This document shows positions 18,511 to 26,789 of a DNA stretch of 64,000 bases, piece by piece. A program made the position numbers and the translations under genes. The stretch is from CAZLIC01 sp964559535. GTDB taxonomy: Bacteria; Pseudomonadota; Alphaproteobacteria; Rhodobacterales; Rhodobacteraceae. The stretch's first letter is position 1, and the number at the start of each line of letters is the position of its first letter. The stretch is taken from assembly GCA_964559535.1 (NCBI GenBank), contig CAZLIC010000006.1, positions 34,721-98,720 of the forward strand, given 5' to 3'. The notes below the pieces were generated by a model. The model worked only from the letters and a program-made list of their open reading frames with translations, was not told where the DNA came from and ran no database searches.

Positions 18511-18543
18511 AGATGGCCCAGTCACTTTTTTCCAAGAGCCTGC

Positions 18544-18822
18544 TCAGGTTCTCTCGAACCGGTGGCGTTCACCTTCGCAGTTCAGCAAGCCGGCTTGCAT
18601 GCTCAAGTCCGCATACATCCGCTTCAGGCGCCGGTTCTCATCTTCCATCGCCTTCATCTGGCTGATCAAGGACGCATCCATCCCGCCATGCTTCGCCCGC
18701 CACTTGTAGAACGACGCATTGCTCATGCCGTGCGCCCGGCACAGCTCCGCCACCGGCATGCCGCCTTCAGCCTGACGCAGGATCGCGAGGATCTGCGCCT
18801 CGTTATATCTGCTTGTCTTCAT
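18544..18822 (-). pseudogene. IS3-family transposase OrfA, altered C-terminus
   Basis: A 92-residue reading. Residues 1-75 are a typical IS3 OrfA: the helix-turn-helix MKTSRYNEAQILAILRQAEGG...LCRAHGMSNASFYKWRAK and leucine-zipper region ISQMKAMEDENRRLKRMYADLSMQA. The last ~17 residues (NCEGERHRFERT) are not OrfA-like. About 40 bases later the expected ALGKK ending with its A-rich slippery site appears, suggesting a small insertion inside the gene. Confidence 0.75.
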
Positions 18823-18954
18823 TCGGAATCTCCTCGTTCATCTTGCCGAGAAAACTCTACTCATGCAGCCCCTTACTTTCGGGGGGGATTACCCACTCGA
18901 TATGGTCGCATAGTCGTTGAACAAATCACCCTCCGGTAAACCCGGGGCGGTTCA

Positions 18955-19040
18955 CAGAGACAGAGCGCCAGGCTTATGACGTGGTCTTGGTCGGTCAGGA
19001 CGGAAGCAGTACGGTCTTTACCAGCTATCCGGCGGCCTGA
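18955..19040 (+). pseudogene. C-terminal fragment of an unidentified gene
   Basis: Directly after the IS end, the plus strand reads TERQAYDVVLVGQDGSSTVF followed by TSYPAA and TGA. It looks like the tail of a protein whose upstream part was removed with the missing IS half. It does not match the lost end of the capsid protein as far as I can judge. Identity unknown. Confidence 0.35.
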
Positions 19041-19079
19041 GATCCCCACCCGGCGCACGCCGCGCCGGACACCACAGGA

Positions 19080-19727
19080 TCATCTTGGCAAGCCGAACTC
19101 GGATGCTTGCCAGGCTTCCAGAAGCTCATCGCGCGGCCCCGCCCCGTCAAGCGGTCTGATCGCGACATCCAGCCTGCGCGCCGCGCGGTAGGCTGAGGCG
19201 GCCAAAAGGCCGGGCTCTTTGCCGTAGGCGAGCCGGTAGCGTGCGATGAAACCTTCCATGCCGTCATCACCGTTCCAGCCCTCCGCAAGGAGTGCTTGCA
19301 CCAGAACGATGCTCGCACGGCTGTACTTGCTCGCCGCGTCGTCGGCGGCCGGCTTCGGTCCAAGGACGATGACGACATCAGCCAGCTCGTCCGGCGAGCC
19401 GTTCAGACCCTCGACCAGTCCGGCAGCTTCGGCCGGAAGCGGGAGGACTTGCACGTCAACGCCACCCAGATGCCCGTCGGAGGTTTCGTTCGGGTGCCCG
19501 TCCCGCTCGTCGGCAGCCAGCAGGAATCCTCGGACAGCCTCCGCAAGGTCTTGCTCGACATTCTCACCGACGACAAGAATTGCTGCGGTGAACGAATGCG
19601 CTGCGGCAATTCCAGACAGAGCGATCCATAGTACCGCCGCGAGGGCCGGGATGGCCGAGACCGTCCTGCGAGCAGGGAAGGCGGTGCAACGGGAGCATTC
19701 CGAAGCGACGCGTTTCGAACCACTCAT
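19080..19727 (-). CDS. Periplasmic-binding-like protein, short
   Basis: A 215-residue protein with an N-terminal signal-type segment (IPALAAVLWIALSGIAAAHS, ~27-46). It is followed by strands and helices like those of branched-chain-amino-acid-type binding proteins (FTAAILVVGENVEQDLAEAV, ADVVIVLGP, and near the end YGKEPGLLAASAYRAARRLD). It is much shorter than the usual 350-400 residues, so part of the fold is missing or reduced. No transporter permease is nearby. Its ATG overlaps the stop of the DsbA-like gene (ATGA), making it the last gene of that unit. Confidence 0.6.
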   Translation of the reverse strand: MSGSKRVASECSRCTAFPARRTVSAIPALAAVLWIALSGIAAAHSFTAAILVVGENVEQDLAEAVRGFLLAADERDGHPNETSDGHLGGVDVQVLPLPAEAAGLVEGLNGSPDELADVVIVLGPKPAADDAASKYSRASIVLVQALLAEGWNGDDGMEGFIARYRLAYGKEPGLLAASAYRAARRLDVAIRPLDGAGPRDELLEAWQASEFGLPR

Positions 19728-20452
19728 TCTGATGCCCGAACCGAAGCCACGATTTCGGAAAGCTGGGCCTTTTCAACAAAACCAGGGACCAGCTGATCGC
19801 CTACGACAAAGGATGGCGTCCCGTTGAAACCGAGCGCCTCGGCCAGACGCATCGAGGTTGCAATGTGCTCGTCGATCTCTGGCGCCTGCATGTCTGCCTT
19901 GAGTCTGTCCAAGTCCAAGCCGATTTCGCCCGCAACACGCAGCACCGTGTCGGCTTCTACCTTGCCGCGCATGCCCATCAGAGCATTGTGGAGCTCAGCA
20001 TATTTGCCCTGTTTTCGGGATGCGAGAGCGGCGCGTGCGGCAAAGGCAGATCCCTCGCTGAGGATTGGCCATTCGCGCATCACCAACCGGATATTGCCGT
20101 CTTCGGCCAGAAGCGCGTCAACTTCCGGCATGGCGCGCTTGCAGTAGGGGCAGTTGTAGTCAAAGAACTCGACTACCGTGATGTCGCCCTTCGGATTGCC
20201 TAGAACCGGTGCGTTGGGGTCACGTTCCAATGTGTCGCGTTCATTGGCCAATACTGCGGTTGCAGCGGCTGCCTGCGCTTCCGCCTGCCGCTCTTCGAGG
20301 GCCTGGAGCGCTTCGAGGATCAGTTCGGGGTTTTCGCGCAGGGCTTCGGCCACGAGAGCCTTGATGCGTTCATCCGAGACCTCCTGCGCGAAGGCCGGCA
20401 TGGCGACTTGGAAACAGAAGACACTGGCAAGCAGCAGGGATTTCATTCGCAT
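19724..20452 (-). CDS. Secreted DsbA-family thiol-disulfide oxidoreductase
   Basis: A 242-residue protein with a clear signal peptide (MRMKSLLLASVFCFQVAMPAFA). A helical Glu/Ala-rich segment (~25-80) precedes a thioredoxin-fold domain with the CPYC active site in VVEFFDYNCPYCKRAMPE (~residue 103) and the cis-Pro loop GFNGTPSFVVGD. This is the DsbA/Com1-like architecture acting in the periplasm on cysteine pairs. A MerR-type promoter lies 36 bases upstream, so induction by a metal is likely. Confidence 0.88.
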   Translation of the reverse strand: MRMKSLLLASVFCFQVAMPAFAQEVSDERIKALVAEALRENPELILEALQALEERQAEAQAAAATAVLANERDTLERDPNAPVLGNPKGDITVVEFFDYNCPYCKRAMPEVDALLAEDGNIRLVMREWPILSEGSAFAARAALASRKQGKYAELHNALMGMRGKVEADTVLRVAGEIGLDLDRLKADMQAPEIDEHIATSMRLAEALGFNGTPSFVVGDQLVPGFVEKAQLSEIVASVRASE

Positions 20453-20487
20453 CGGGCGGACCTTTCATTTCGTACATTCTTTGAGGG

Positions 20488-20518
20488 TTGATGCTTCCTC
20501 AAGTAACTAGAGGGGCAA
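20488..20518 (-). promoter_or_regulatory. MerR-type promoter/operator upstream of DsbA-like gene
   Basis: On the minus strand, -35 TTGCCC (20518-20513) and -10 CATCAA (20493-20488) are separated by 19 bases, the long spacer typical of MerR-regulated promoters. The spacer holds the dyad CCTCAAGTAACTAGAGG (20497-20513, plus-strand reading). This half-site differs from the CTTCC/GGAAG sites at copA/copZ and looks more like operators of Pb/Cd/Zn-type MerR regulators. Confidence 0.6.
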
Positions 20519-20558
20519 GTCCAAACTTGGACCGATAGCCTATCGTTCGGGCCAGGCA

Positions 20559-21035
20559 TCATGGCGCGAGCGCCTCGACGGCGCTGCGCTCTGCTTGCGT
20601 GGCGCGGATGCGGTCGGGCCAAGTCGACTTGATGTAATCCAGAACAGCTTCGATGTCCCCATCTGTCAGACGGTCGCCGAAAGCCGGCATGCCGGAGGTG
20701 AACGCAACGCCCATTTCGTCAAGGACGGCCTGCCCGCCGCGTTTGATGTAGTCGTGCAGCATGATGTCGCCGTGATGCCAGGTGTGGCCGCCCGCGTCAT
20801 GCGGCGGGGCGGGATAGGTCCCGTCCGCATTGGCCGTCTGCCAGTCCGGTTGCCCTTCAAGATCGGCGCCGTGGCACGACGCGCATTCCGCCTGATAGAT
20901 GGCGCGACCTTGTTCGAGATCGGGGCTATTGTGGAAAAACGCGTCTGCTTGTGGCGCGGACAGCAGAAAGAATGCCGCGGGCGCAACAATCGCAGAGTCT
21001 CTGAACTTACCAGCTCTTGGCTTGGTGGCCTTCAT
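20559..21035 (-). CDS. Small c-type cytochrome
   Basis: A 158-residue exported protein with an N-terminal hydrophobic segment (IVAPAAFFLLSAPQADA). One haem c site CASCH lies in AIYQAECASCHGADLEGQP (~52-56), and a likely axial Met is in TSGMPAFGDRL. The DAGGHTWHHGDIMLHDYIKRG insert is seen in monohaem cytochromes found near copper genes. Its start overlaps the PBP2 stop (ATGA), making it the last gene of a long minus-strand operon. Confidence 0.86.
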   Translation of the reverse strand: MKATKPRAGKFRDSAIVAPAAFFLLSAPQADAFFHNSPDLEQGRAIYQAECASCHGADLEGQPDWQTANADGTYPAPPHDAGGHTWHHGDIMLHDYIKRGGQAVLDEMGVAFTSGMPAFGDRLTDGDIEAVLDYIKSTWPDRIRATQAERSAVEALAP

Positions 21036-22987
21036 GTACGGCTCACGACGGTCGGTGCCTGCCCATCCGGCGGGAGAATCCGTTCGGACAGTTGCGCCAG
21101 ATCCTCCCGAATTCGGGCCCGCTGCGCAGTAGGATAGGCATCTTCGGGCGGCAGGCCGCCGTGCTGGGCGAAAAGCATGATGTCGCGCGCGATCGGTGCG
21201 GCAGCCGTCGAACCGCCACCGCCATGCTCCACAACCACGGTCACGGCATATCGAGGTGCATCAAAGGGTGCGAAGGCGACGAACAGGGCATGGTCACGCC
21301 TGTTCCACGGGAGTTCGTCCTGCGACCTGACACCAGAGGCACGCTCTGCCGCCGTGATCGAGAACACCTGGCTCGTTCCGGTCTTCCCGGCCATCGCCTT
21401 GGTCACATCTGCGATCCGCGAGGCATAGGCCGTGCCGCGCTCATGGTTCGAGACCTCGAACATTCCCTGCCGCACGATCCGAAGTGCCTCTGCCGAGAGG
21501 CCCAGCGACACAGGGGCAGGCCCATCCGGACCGGCCCCGCCGAGCGGACGCACGAGCCGCGGAAGGACTGCCGTTCCCGAGGCAAGGCGCGCGGTCATCG
21601 TGGCAAGCTGAATCGGAGAAGCCAGCGTGAAGCCCTGACCGATGGAGGCGTTGATCGTGTCACCGATCAACCATTCCTGACCGTACTGCTCTTGCTTCCA
21701 GGCGCGCGAGGGATTGTTGCCGTGAACCATTCCCGACAGCGGAAGGTCGTATTTCTGGCCCAGTCCAAGCCGGTCATTCATCGCAAAGATGCCGTCGATC
21801 CCGATCCGTTGCGCAACTTCATAAAAGTAGACGTCGCAGGACTGGCGCAACGCACCGACCATGTCGACCCGTCCATGGCCGCCTTTCTTCCAGCAATGGA
21901 ACCTGCGACCGGAGATTTCGACAAAGCCGTTGCAGGTCACGGTTTCCGCCGGGTCCATGACTCCGGTTTCCAGTGCGGCGAGCGCGTTCGACATCTTGAT
22001 CGTGGACCCCGGCGGATAGGCCCCCTGAACGGTCTTGTCGGCAAGCGGACGAAACTCACTGTCGCGCAGACTGCCGTAATCCTTGCTCGATATTCCGCGA
22101 ACAAAAAGATTCGGGTCGAAGGCGGGCGCAGACGTGCAGCCAAGGAGATCACCGTTCGTCACATCCATCACGATTGCCGCCGCGCTTTGTCCTTCGAGTC
22201 GCACACGCATGAAGTTCTGCAAGTGATGATCCAGCGTGATCTGCATGTCCGGGCCGGGGGTCGGTGGATCAAGTGCCAGTTCGCGCATGGTCCTGCCGCC
22301 GGCATCGACCTCGACCCGCTGAACACCCGGTTCCCCACGCAACCTGCGCTCGTGAATGCGCTCGATCGCGGTCTTGCCGATCTGGTAGTCGGGCAAACGC
22401 AGGAGCGGTTCGGGTTCACCTTCCGCGACCGTCAGGTCGCTGTCACTGACCGGGCCTACATAGCCGACCTGGTGCGCGAAATCCGGGCCGAAGGGATAGA
22501 CGCGCGACAACACCATCTCCGGCTGGACACCCGGAAGGACCGGCGTGTTCAAGGCGATGATCGACAGCTCGTCCCAGGTGACCCTGTCCTTCACGGTAAC
22601 CGGAACGAAGCCCTGGACGCGGTCTAGCTGCTCCCGGATCCGGGCGATGTCCTCGCCCGTCAGACCGAGAAGTCGCTGAAGCTTTGCAAGGACATCATCG
22701 ACGTCCCTTGCCTCCTCATTCACCAGCGTGATCCGGTAGGTGTGTTCGTTGTCTGCGACGATCTTGCCCGCACGGTCGAAGATGAGGCCCCTGTCGGGGC
22801 GCACCAACCGCAAGCTGATCCGGTTTTCCTCGGCCAGAAGGTAGTATTCCTCGGCATCGCGGACACCCAGTTGCCACATCCGGAAACCAAGCACACCGAC
22901 CACCGAGGTCATCGCGCCGCCAAGCAACAGCGACCGACGCGTCGTTACCCGTGAGGTCCGGGCGAGATCCCGTTCAGATCGGCGCAT
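21032..22987 (-). CDS. mrdA: Penicillin-binding protein 2 (transpeptidase)
   Basis: A 651-residue class B PBP: short cytoplasmic tail, one transmembrane helix (SLLLGGAMTSVVGVLGFRMW), a dimerisation domain with RPDRGLIFDRAG, and a transpeptidase domain. The catalytic motifs are STIK in GAYPPGSTIKMSNALA, SCD in LRQSCDVYFYE, and KTGTS in AGKTGTSQVF. It cross-links peptidoglycan for rod-shape elongation. It is not next to rodA or mreBCD but sits among cytochrome and copper-linked genes, so it is probably an accessory paralogue. It overlaps the upstream membrane gene by 14 bases. Confidence 0.88.
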   Translation of the reverse strand: MRRSERDLARTSRVTTRRSLLLGGAMTSVVGVLGFRMWQLGVRDAEEYYLLAEENRISLRLVRPDRGLIFDRAGKIVADNEHTYRITLVNEEARDVDDVLAKLQRLLGLTGEDIARIREQLDRVQGFVPVTVKDRVTWDELSIIALNTPVLPGVQPEMVLSRVYPFGPDFAHQVGYVGPVSDSDLTVAEGEPEPLLRLPDYQIGKTAIERIHERRLRGEPGVQRVEVDAGGRTMRELALDPPTPGPDMQITLDHHLQNFMRVRLEGQSAAAIVMDVTNGDLLGCTSAPAFDPNLFVRGISSKDYGSLRDSEFRPLADKTVQGAYPPGSTIKMSNALAALETGVMDPAETVTCNGFVEISGRRFHCWKKGGHGRVDMVGALRQSCDVYFYEVAQRIGIDGIFAMNDRLGLGQKYDLPLSGMVHGNNPSRAWKQEQYGQEWLIGDTINASIGQGFTLASPIQLATMTARLASGTAVLPRLVRPLGGAGPDGPAPVSLGLSAEALRIVRQGMFEVSNHERGTAYASRIADVTKAMAGKTGTSQVFSITAAERASGVRSQDELPWNRRDHALFVAFAPFDAPRYAVTVVVEHGGGGSTAAAPIARDIMLFAQHGGLPPEDAYPTAQRARIREDLAQLSERILPPDGQAPTVVSRT

Positions 22988-23717
22988 GCTTGGCCCTTTC
23001 GTCCTGAACGTCCGGCATGCGCCTGCCGCCGATGGTTTTCAGATAGGCGGCAAGGCGCAGGGCCAGGACCAGGACCACCAGCCCGACGAACCAATATTGC
23101 AAAGGGTTAGGCTCGGGCATCGCCCGGTGAAAGCTGAGGAAGTGCATGAACAGGAAGTAGGCGACATGCGCGACAGACAGCCACCAGAGCGGCAGGACCC
23201 CCATCTGCAGGAACTTCCAGCCCGAAGCGCCCAGGCGGCGCATCGCGACATCGCTTGAGGTCGCGGCCAGGAGGATTGCGAGGAGCAGGGCGGCGATCCC
23301 GATTGCATTGGCCAGACCGAAGCCTTGCTGAAACATGACATAGCGAAGGAGTTCGGGATGCCATTCGAAGCCGAAGAGCCGCATCAGGTCCCATTCGACC
23401 CAGCCGACAAGAATGATTCCAGCATGCGCAAGCGCCAGAAGGCAGCCGTAGATGCCCGACTCGCGGCGGTAGGGCAGCACCGACACTGCGGGTTTGAAGA
23501 GCCGGGCGAGAGGCCCCAGGCCCATCGAAAACGCAATCAGCACCAGCGAGGCGTCGGCCAGTGCCCGGTTCCAGCGGTGCATCGGGCTCCACTCGCCGTG
23601 GACGGCGGCAAAGACCAGTACGAGGCCAGAAGAAAGAAGGGCCACCAGCCCGTGCCGGACAAGTGCTTTCCGGCTCAGTCGGCGGAACAACGGGTCGTGG
23701 ACCGTGGCTGTCTTCAT
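22974..23717 (-). CDS. Ferric-reductase-like multi-helix membrane protein
   Basis: A 247-residue integral membrane protein with about six helices and histidines within or near helices (LLALAHAGIILVGW, LSVAHVAYFLFMHFLSFH). This pattern is that of ferric-reductase-like/MsrQ-type haem b domains that pass electrons across the inner membrane. It lacks a flavin domain. Electrons could serve the neighbouring periplasmic cytochromes or thiol proteins; that is inference. Confidence 0.65.
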   Translation of the reverse strand: MKTATVHDPLFRRLSRKALVRHGLVALLSSGLVLVFAAVHGEWSPMHRWNRALADASLVLIAFSMGLGPLARLFKPAVSVLPYRRESGIYGCLLALAHAGIILVGWVEWDLMRLFGFEWHPELLRYVMFQQGFGLANAIGIAALLLAILLAATSSDVAMRRLGASGWKFLQMGVLPLWWLSVAHVAYFLFMHFLSFHRAMPEPNPLQYWFVGLVVLVLALRLAAYLKTIGGRRMPDVQDERAKHAPI

Positions 23718-24205
23718 TTCATGTCACCCCGATCAGGGCCCCGCAGTCCCTGCACCTCTCTGTTGCCAGCGCGGACAGCGCGAAACCGGCGCCACGTTCC
23801 AAACGCGGCGAAGCCCATGATGACGAGCCCGGCCGTCGCAAGCCAGGGCCGGAGCGGGTCGAACCAGGCAAGAAGTGCGGGTCCGCCGAAGACCAGCATG
23901 AGTACCTTGTTGCAGGTCGGACAGGCGATTCCGAGAAAGCTCGCAAGGCCACCCGTCCCGGACGCGCGCAAGGTGCACTGCGGCACCCACAACGCCGCTG
24001 TCACACCTCCGAGGAACGCCGTCAGAACGGTCGCGCCGAACTCCCAGGGCCCGACTGCGGTCATGCGGACAAAGAGCGGGTTCGCCCAGACCGCGGTGAC
24101 CGTACCGAGAACCACAAACAGCGTGACGCCAACGGCCAGGCCGCGCAGGCTGCGGCGAAGGCTGTCATCGTTCAGGAAAGTTGCCGCACCCGGATTATCG
24201 CGCAT
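23714..24205 (-). CDS. Membrane protein with CPTC motif
   Basis: A 163-residue protein with about four transmembrane helices. The segment SFLGIACPTCNKVLMLVFGG (~residues 95-115) puts a thioredoxin-like CxxC at a membrane edge. It overlaps its neighbours on both sides (4 bases downstream, 11 upstream), so it is translationally coupled. Family not recognised. A role in thiol or copper relay would fit the context but is not shown. Confidence 0.6.
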   Translation of the reverse strand: MRDNPGAATFLNDDSLRRSLRGLAVGVTLFVVLGTVTAVWANPLFVRMTAVGPWEFGATVLTAFLGGVTAALWVPQCTLRASGTGGLASFLGIACPTCNKVLMLVFGGPALLAWFDPLRPWLATAGLVIMGFAAFGTWRRFRAVRAGNREVQGLRGPDRGDMK

Positions 24206-24623
24206 CAAACTCGACCTCTGCAACTTCTTCGCCAAAGCCTGCGCTGACGGCCCACCGACCGGCCATCGGCAGCTTCACCTCGGCGCGCCAGACGCCTGCC
24301 TCGACCAGCTGAAGCGGAGGCGCCACGCCGTCCATGTGCATGTCGACCATCGCAAAGCTCACATCTGGTCGCATGCCGGCTGCCGCGCCTGCATCAGTAT
24401 CGGGCATGAACTGGATTTCAACCCGAATGTCCCGATCACCAAGCGCGTAGACCTGGACGTCTATCCGTCCGTCCGAAAGCACTTCGGACACTTCGGCTGT
24501 CGCCGATGGGTCGGCAGAGGTCGTGTCGCGCGGATCGGGGGTCCTGACCGTGGTCCAGATGAAGACCCCGACGAAGAAGGCAACGCCCAAGGCCAGAATG
24601 ACGGCAAGCGCTCTAGTTCCCAT
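24195..24623 (-). CDS. FixH/YtkA-like membrane-anchored protein
   Basis: A 142-residue protein: one N-terminal membrane helix (ALAVILALGVAFFVGVFIW) and a periplasmic beta-rich domain (VSFAMVDMHMDGVAPPLQLV, then AGRWAVSAGF) of the FixH/YtkA type. Such domains occur in copper-insertion and cytochrome-oxidase-linked proteins. The Met/His-containing MVDMHMD could contact copper. The start at 24623 was chosen because it directly precedes the hydrophobic helix; it overlaps the upstream cytochrome gene by 11 bases. Confidence 0.65.
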   Translation of the reverse strand: MGTRALAVILALGVAFFVGVFIWTTVRTPDPRDTTSADPSATAEVSEVLSDGRIDVQVYALGDRDIRVEIQFMPDTDAGAAAGMRPDVSFAMVDMHMDGVAPPLQLVEAGVWRAEVKLPMAGRWAVSAGFGEEVAEVEFDAR

Positions 24624-25596
24624 TACCCATATCCATCTGTGAATGATCCATTCCGGCCATCGGGGTCTCGACCGGCGTCGTTGCGGGCGCAGGAAGGTCG
24701 CCAGTGCCTTCGGGGTCGAGGAGATAGGTGGCAATGGCTTCGCGGTCGGCATCGCTCAAGAAGGACGTGCCCTCAGCCACGACCTCGGCCATGCTGCCGC
24801 CGAAAGCATCCCCGTTAGGCAGAATCCCGGACTGAAGCGCGTAAGCCAGGTTCGCAACGCCCCAACCTTTTGCGAGGAGAACGTCACTCAGAATTGGCGG
24901 TGCTTTGCTGCCCCCTGGAAGGCTGTCGTTCCCGGCAAATCGGGCGCCGTCATCAAGGCCCCCTGCCAGGGTTCGGCCCGTGTGACAGGCAGCGCAATGT
25001 GCCGCCCCTTCGACCAGCACCCGCCCGCGGTTCCACGGGGAAGACGTGCCCATAAGCGCGTCCGTCTTGGGCGTATCAAGGTAAGCCGCGCGCCAGAGCT
25101 TCAGCCCCGATCTGAAACTGAAGGGAAAGCCGACGTCGTGGGGTGGGGCTGCATCGCCAACAGCCGGGACGGTGCGGAACGCCTCCCAGAGATCAGCAAT
25201 GTCCTGATCGGTAAAACCGGCGTAGAACGAGTAGGTGAAAACCGGGTAGTAGGGGTCGCCGTCGGGCGACACCCCTTGGCGCACGGCCCTGGCGAAATCC
25301 TGCACAGTCCAGCGCCCGATCCCGGCCTCCCGATGCGGGGTGATGTTCGGTGGCACGAAGGTGCCGAAGGGAGTGTCAAGAGGCGCACCTCCCGCGAGCG
25401 CCAATCCTTTGGCGGCTGAGTTGGTATGGCAGGACACGCAGCCACTTGCGCGCGCGAGATAGGCCCCACGTTCGACATCGCCGGGAGGAAAGCTCGCGGG
25501 CTCGACCTCCCCGATCGGCCAAAGTGCCAGCACCCCGGCACCTATACCTGCCACGATGGCTGGGAAGACAAAGGAAAGCCGGATCAGGCCTCGCAT
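24613..25596 (-). CDS. Di-haem c-type cytochrome with Met/His-rich tail
   Basis: A 327-residue exported protein with an N-terminal hydrophobic segment and two haem c sites, CVSCH (~53) and CAACH (~204). The arrangement resembles the cytochrome subunits of periplasmic dehydrogenases (WTVQDFARAVRQGVSPDGDPYYPVF). The last residues, MAGMDHSQMDMG, form a Met/His motif typical of copper-handling proteins. It should act as an electron carrier in the periplasm. Confidence 0.85.
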   Translation of the reverse strand: MRGLIRLSFVFPAIVAGIGAGVLALWPIGEVEPASFPPGDVERGAYLARASGCVSCHTNSAAKGLALAGGAPLDTPFGTFVPPNITPHREAGIGRWTVQDFARAVRQGVSPDGDPYYPVFTYSFYAGFTDQDIADLWEAFRTVPAVGDAAPPHDVGFPFSFRSGLKLWRAAYLDTPKTDALMGTSSPWNRGRVLVEGAAHCAACHTGRTLAGGLDDGARFAGNDSLPGGSKAPPILSDVLLAKGWGVANLAYALQSGILPNGDAFGGSMAEVVAEGTSFLSDADREAIATYLLDPEGTGDLPAPATTPVETPMAGMDHSQMDMGNGN

Positions 25597-25598
25597 GG

Positions 25599-26243
25599 TC
25601 AGTTCCGGCCCGCACGAAACTGCGCATGACAGGAAGAGCAGGTCGCGCTGATCCGGTTGAAGAGGTCGTCCGCCGCCAGTGTCGTCAGATCGAGCGCCAA
25701 AATTGTTGGGTCGGATGTCCCTCGTGTCACCGCGACCTTTTCCGAAGCCGCTCCGTATCCCATCAATTCCGCGACCGTGAAGCCCTGCGCTGGTTGCGAT
25801 GTTCCGGTCATGTCCATGCCCGAGTGATCCATGCCGGCCATGTCGCCTGCTGGCGAACTCGCGGGCTTAAGGCCGTTCGGGGCAGCTTCAGCCAAGGCAT
25901 CAGCATAGGCCTTCAGCTCTTCGGAGAGGGCCGTGAACTCCTGCCAATCGGCCCAGATTTCCGGCTTGGCATAGGTAGTGCCTTCGAGGCTGTTCTCCGG
26001 GAAAAGCGACAGCATTGTCTCGCCCGCATGACTTGCAATGACGCTGGCGCCTTCAGACACAATGAAGGTGTCGTAGGGCACGGTGCCCTGCATCATCGGT
26101 GCCAATTCGGCGATGGTGTCGCGCATTGCCGTCATTCCGTTCATTCGGTCCAGGACGACGCCCGTCGCCCCCGTATGTGCCAGTGCCACTGCCGCGACGG
26201 CGGAAGCGGCAAGCGCTATTGCGCCCGTCCATTGAGATTTCAT
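25599..26243 (-). CDS. Cytochrome c'-like protein
   Basis: A 214-residue secreted protein with signal segment AIALAASAVAAVALA. It has helical content and a single C-terminal haem site CSSCH in ISATCSSCHAQFRAGRN, the position expected for class II cytochromes (c'). Between them it carries AGDMAGMDHSGMDMTG, a Met/His metal-binding-like insert. Residues 25-40 (GVVLDRMNGMTAMRDTIAEL) also fit c'-like proteins. It lies two bases upstream of the di-haem cytochrome gene. Confidence 0.8.
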   Translation of the reverse strand: MKSQWTGAIALAASAVAAVALAHTGATGVVLDRMNGMTAMRDTIAELAPMMQGTVPYDTFIVSEGASVIASHAGETMLSLFPENSLEGTTYAKPEIWADWQEFTALSEELKAYADALAEAAPNGLKPASSPAGDMAGMDHSGMDMTGTSQPAQGFTVAELMGYGAASEKVAVTRGTSDPTILALDLTTLAADDLFNRISATCSSCHAQFRAGRN

Positions 26244-26410
26244 CTGCTTGACTGCCCTTGGTTTCTTGTTGTTGATCGTTGGCTGCGCCCTGCCGGTGAG
26301 GCGGGTCACAGCTTGGGACGAATTCTCTTGTCAGGCTGAGAAAGGGTCGAACCTGAGCCAGTCTTTCAAACCAGCTCGTCTGGTCATCGAACAATCGTTC
26401 GGCCCGACTG
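26244..26410. other. Non-coding gap inside the cytochrome operon
   Basis: A 167-base stretch between the small secreted protein and the cytochrome c'-like gene. No gene is supported and no clear MerR-type dyad is seen. It could hold a separate promoter for the downstream cytochrome genes. Confidence 0.3.
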
Positions 26411-26785
26411 TCAGGTCAGGGTTCGCGGGGGAGGAAGTGTGATGGCCGGACCGCCAAAACGGCGTTGCGACTGCTCAGCATCGGGCTGAAGCACAGCCGG
26501 AACGGCCGTGGGCTGTATCGATGCCAGAGCATCCGGCAAAACGAACGCGGTGCAAATGACGCCGGGGTGGCAGGCAGGCGTTACCGAAGATTGCTGTTCG
26601 GGGGTATCGGCAGCCTCGACGGTGAGGCTAGAATGATGCTCGTTGCCCGATCCTGCTTCTGCAGACTGTCCCAACACCAAGCCCATGACCAGAGCGACAG
26701 TCAGAAGCCACATCGACGCGAAACGCAACAACCTGCGTACAAGCAGGTTTTGCGGGAGGGCCAATGGGGTTGCTGTCGCTCTCAT
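26411..26785 (-). CDS. Small secreted protein, DUF2946-like layout
   Basis: A 124-residue protein with a basic start, a hydrophobic segment (FASMWLLTVALVMGLVLG), a His-containing mature N-terminus (GSGNEHHSS), one cysteine pair (ACHPGVIC) and a proline-rich ending PPPRTLT. The layout matches two other small proteins in the window (27532 and 41176). Function unknown; similar small exported proteins accompany copper genes. It starts 5 bases after the stop of the L,D-transpeptidase. Confidence 0.6.
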   Translation of the reverse strand: MRATATPLALPQNLLVRRLLRFASMWLLTVALVMGLVLGQSAEAGSGNEHHSSLTVEAADTPEQQSSVTPACHPGVICTAFVLPDALASIQPTAVPAVLQPDAEQSQRRFGGPAITLPPPRTLT

Positions 26786-26789
26786 CCGT

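Larger units (their letters stand above)
18409..18954 (-). mobile_element. Truncated IS3-family insertion sequence
   Basis: The element runs on the minus strand from an end at about 18954 (the inverted repeat TGAACCGCCCCGGGTTTACC reads leftward from there) through orfA to the beginning of orfB, where it breaks off at about 18409. The far half, including the DDE catalytic region and the other end, is missing. It therefore cannot transpose by itself. One edge joins the cut capsid gene, the other a short gene fragment, indicating insertion followed by deletion. Confidence 0.8.

Noticed and set aside
21017..22627. Plus-strand frame opposite PBP2
   Set aside because: Antisense of a gene with STIK, SCD and KTGT motifs.
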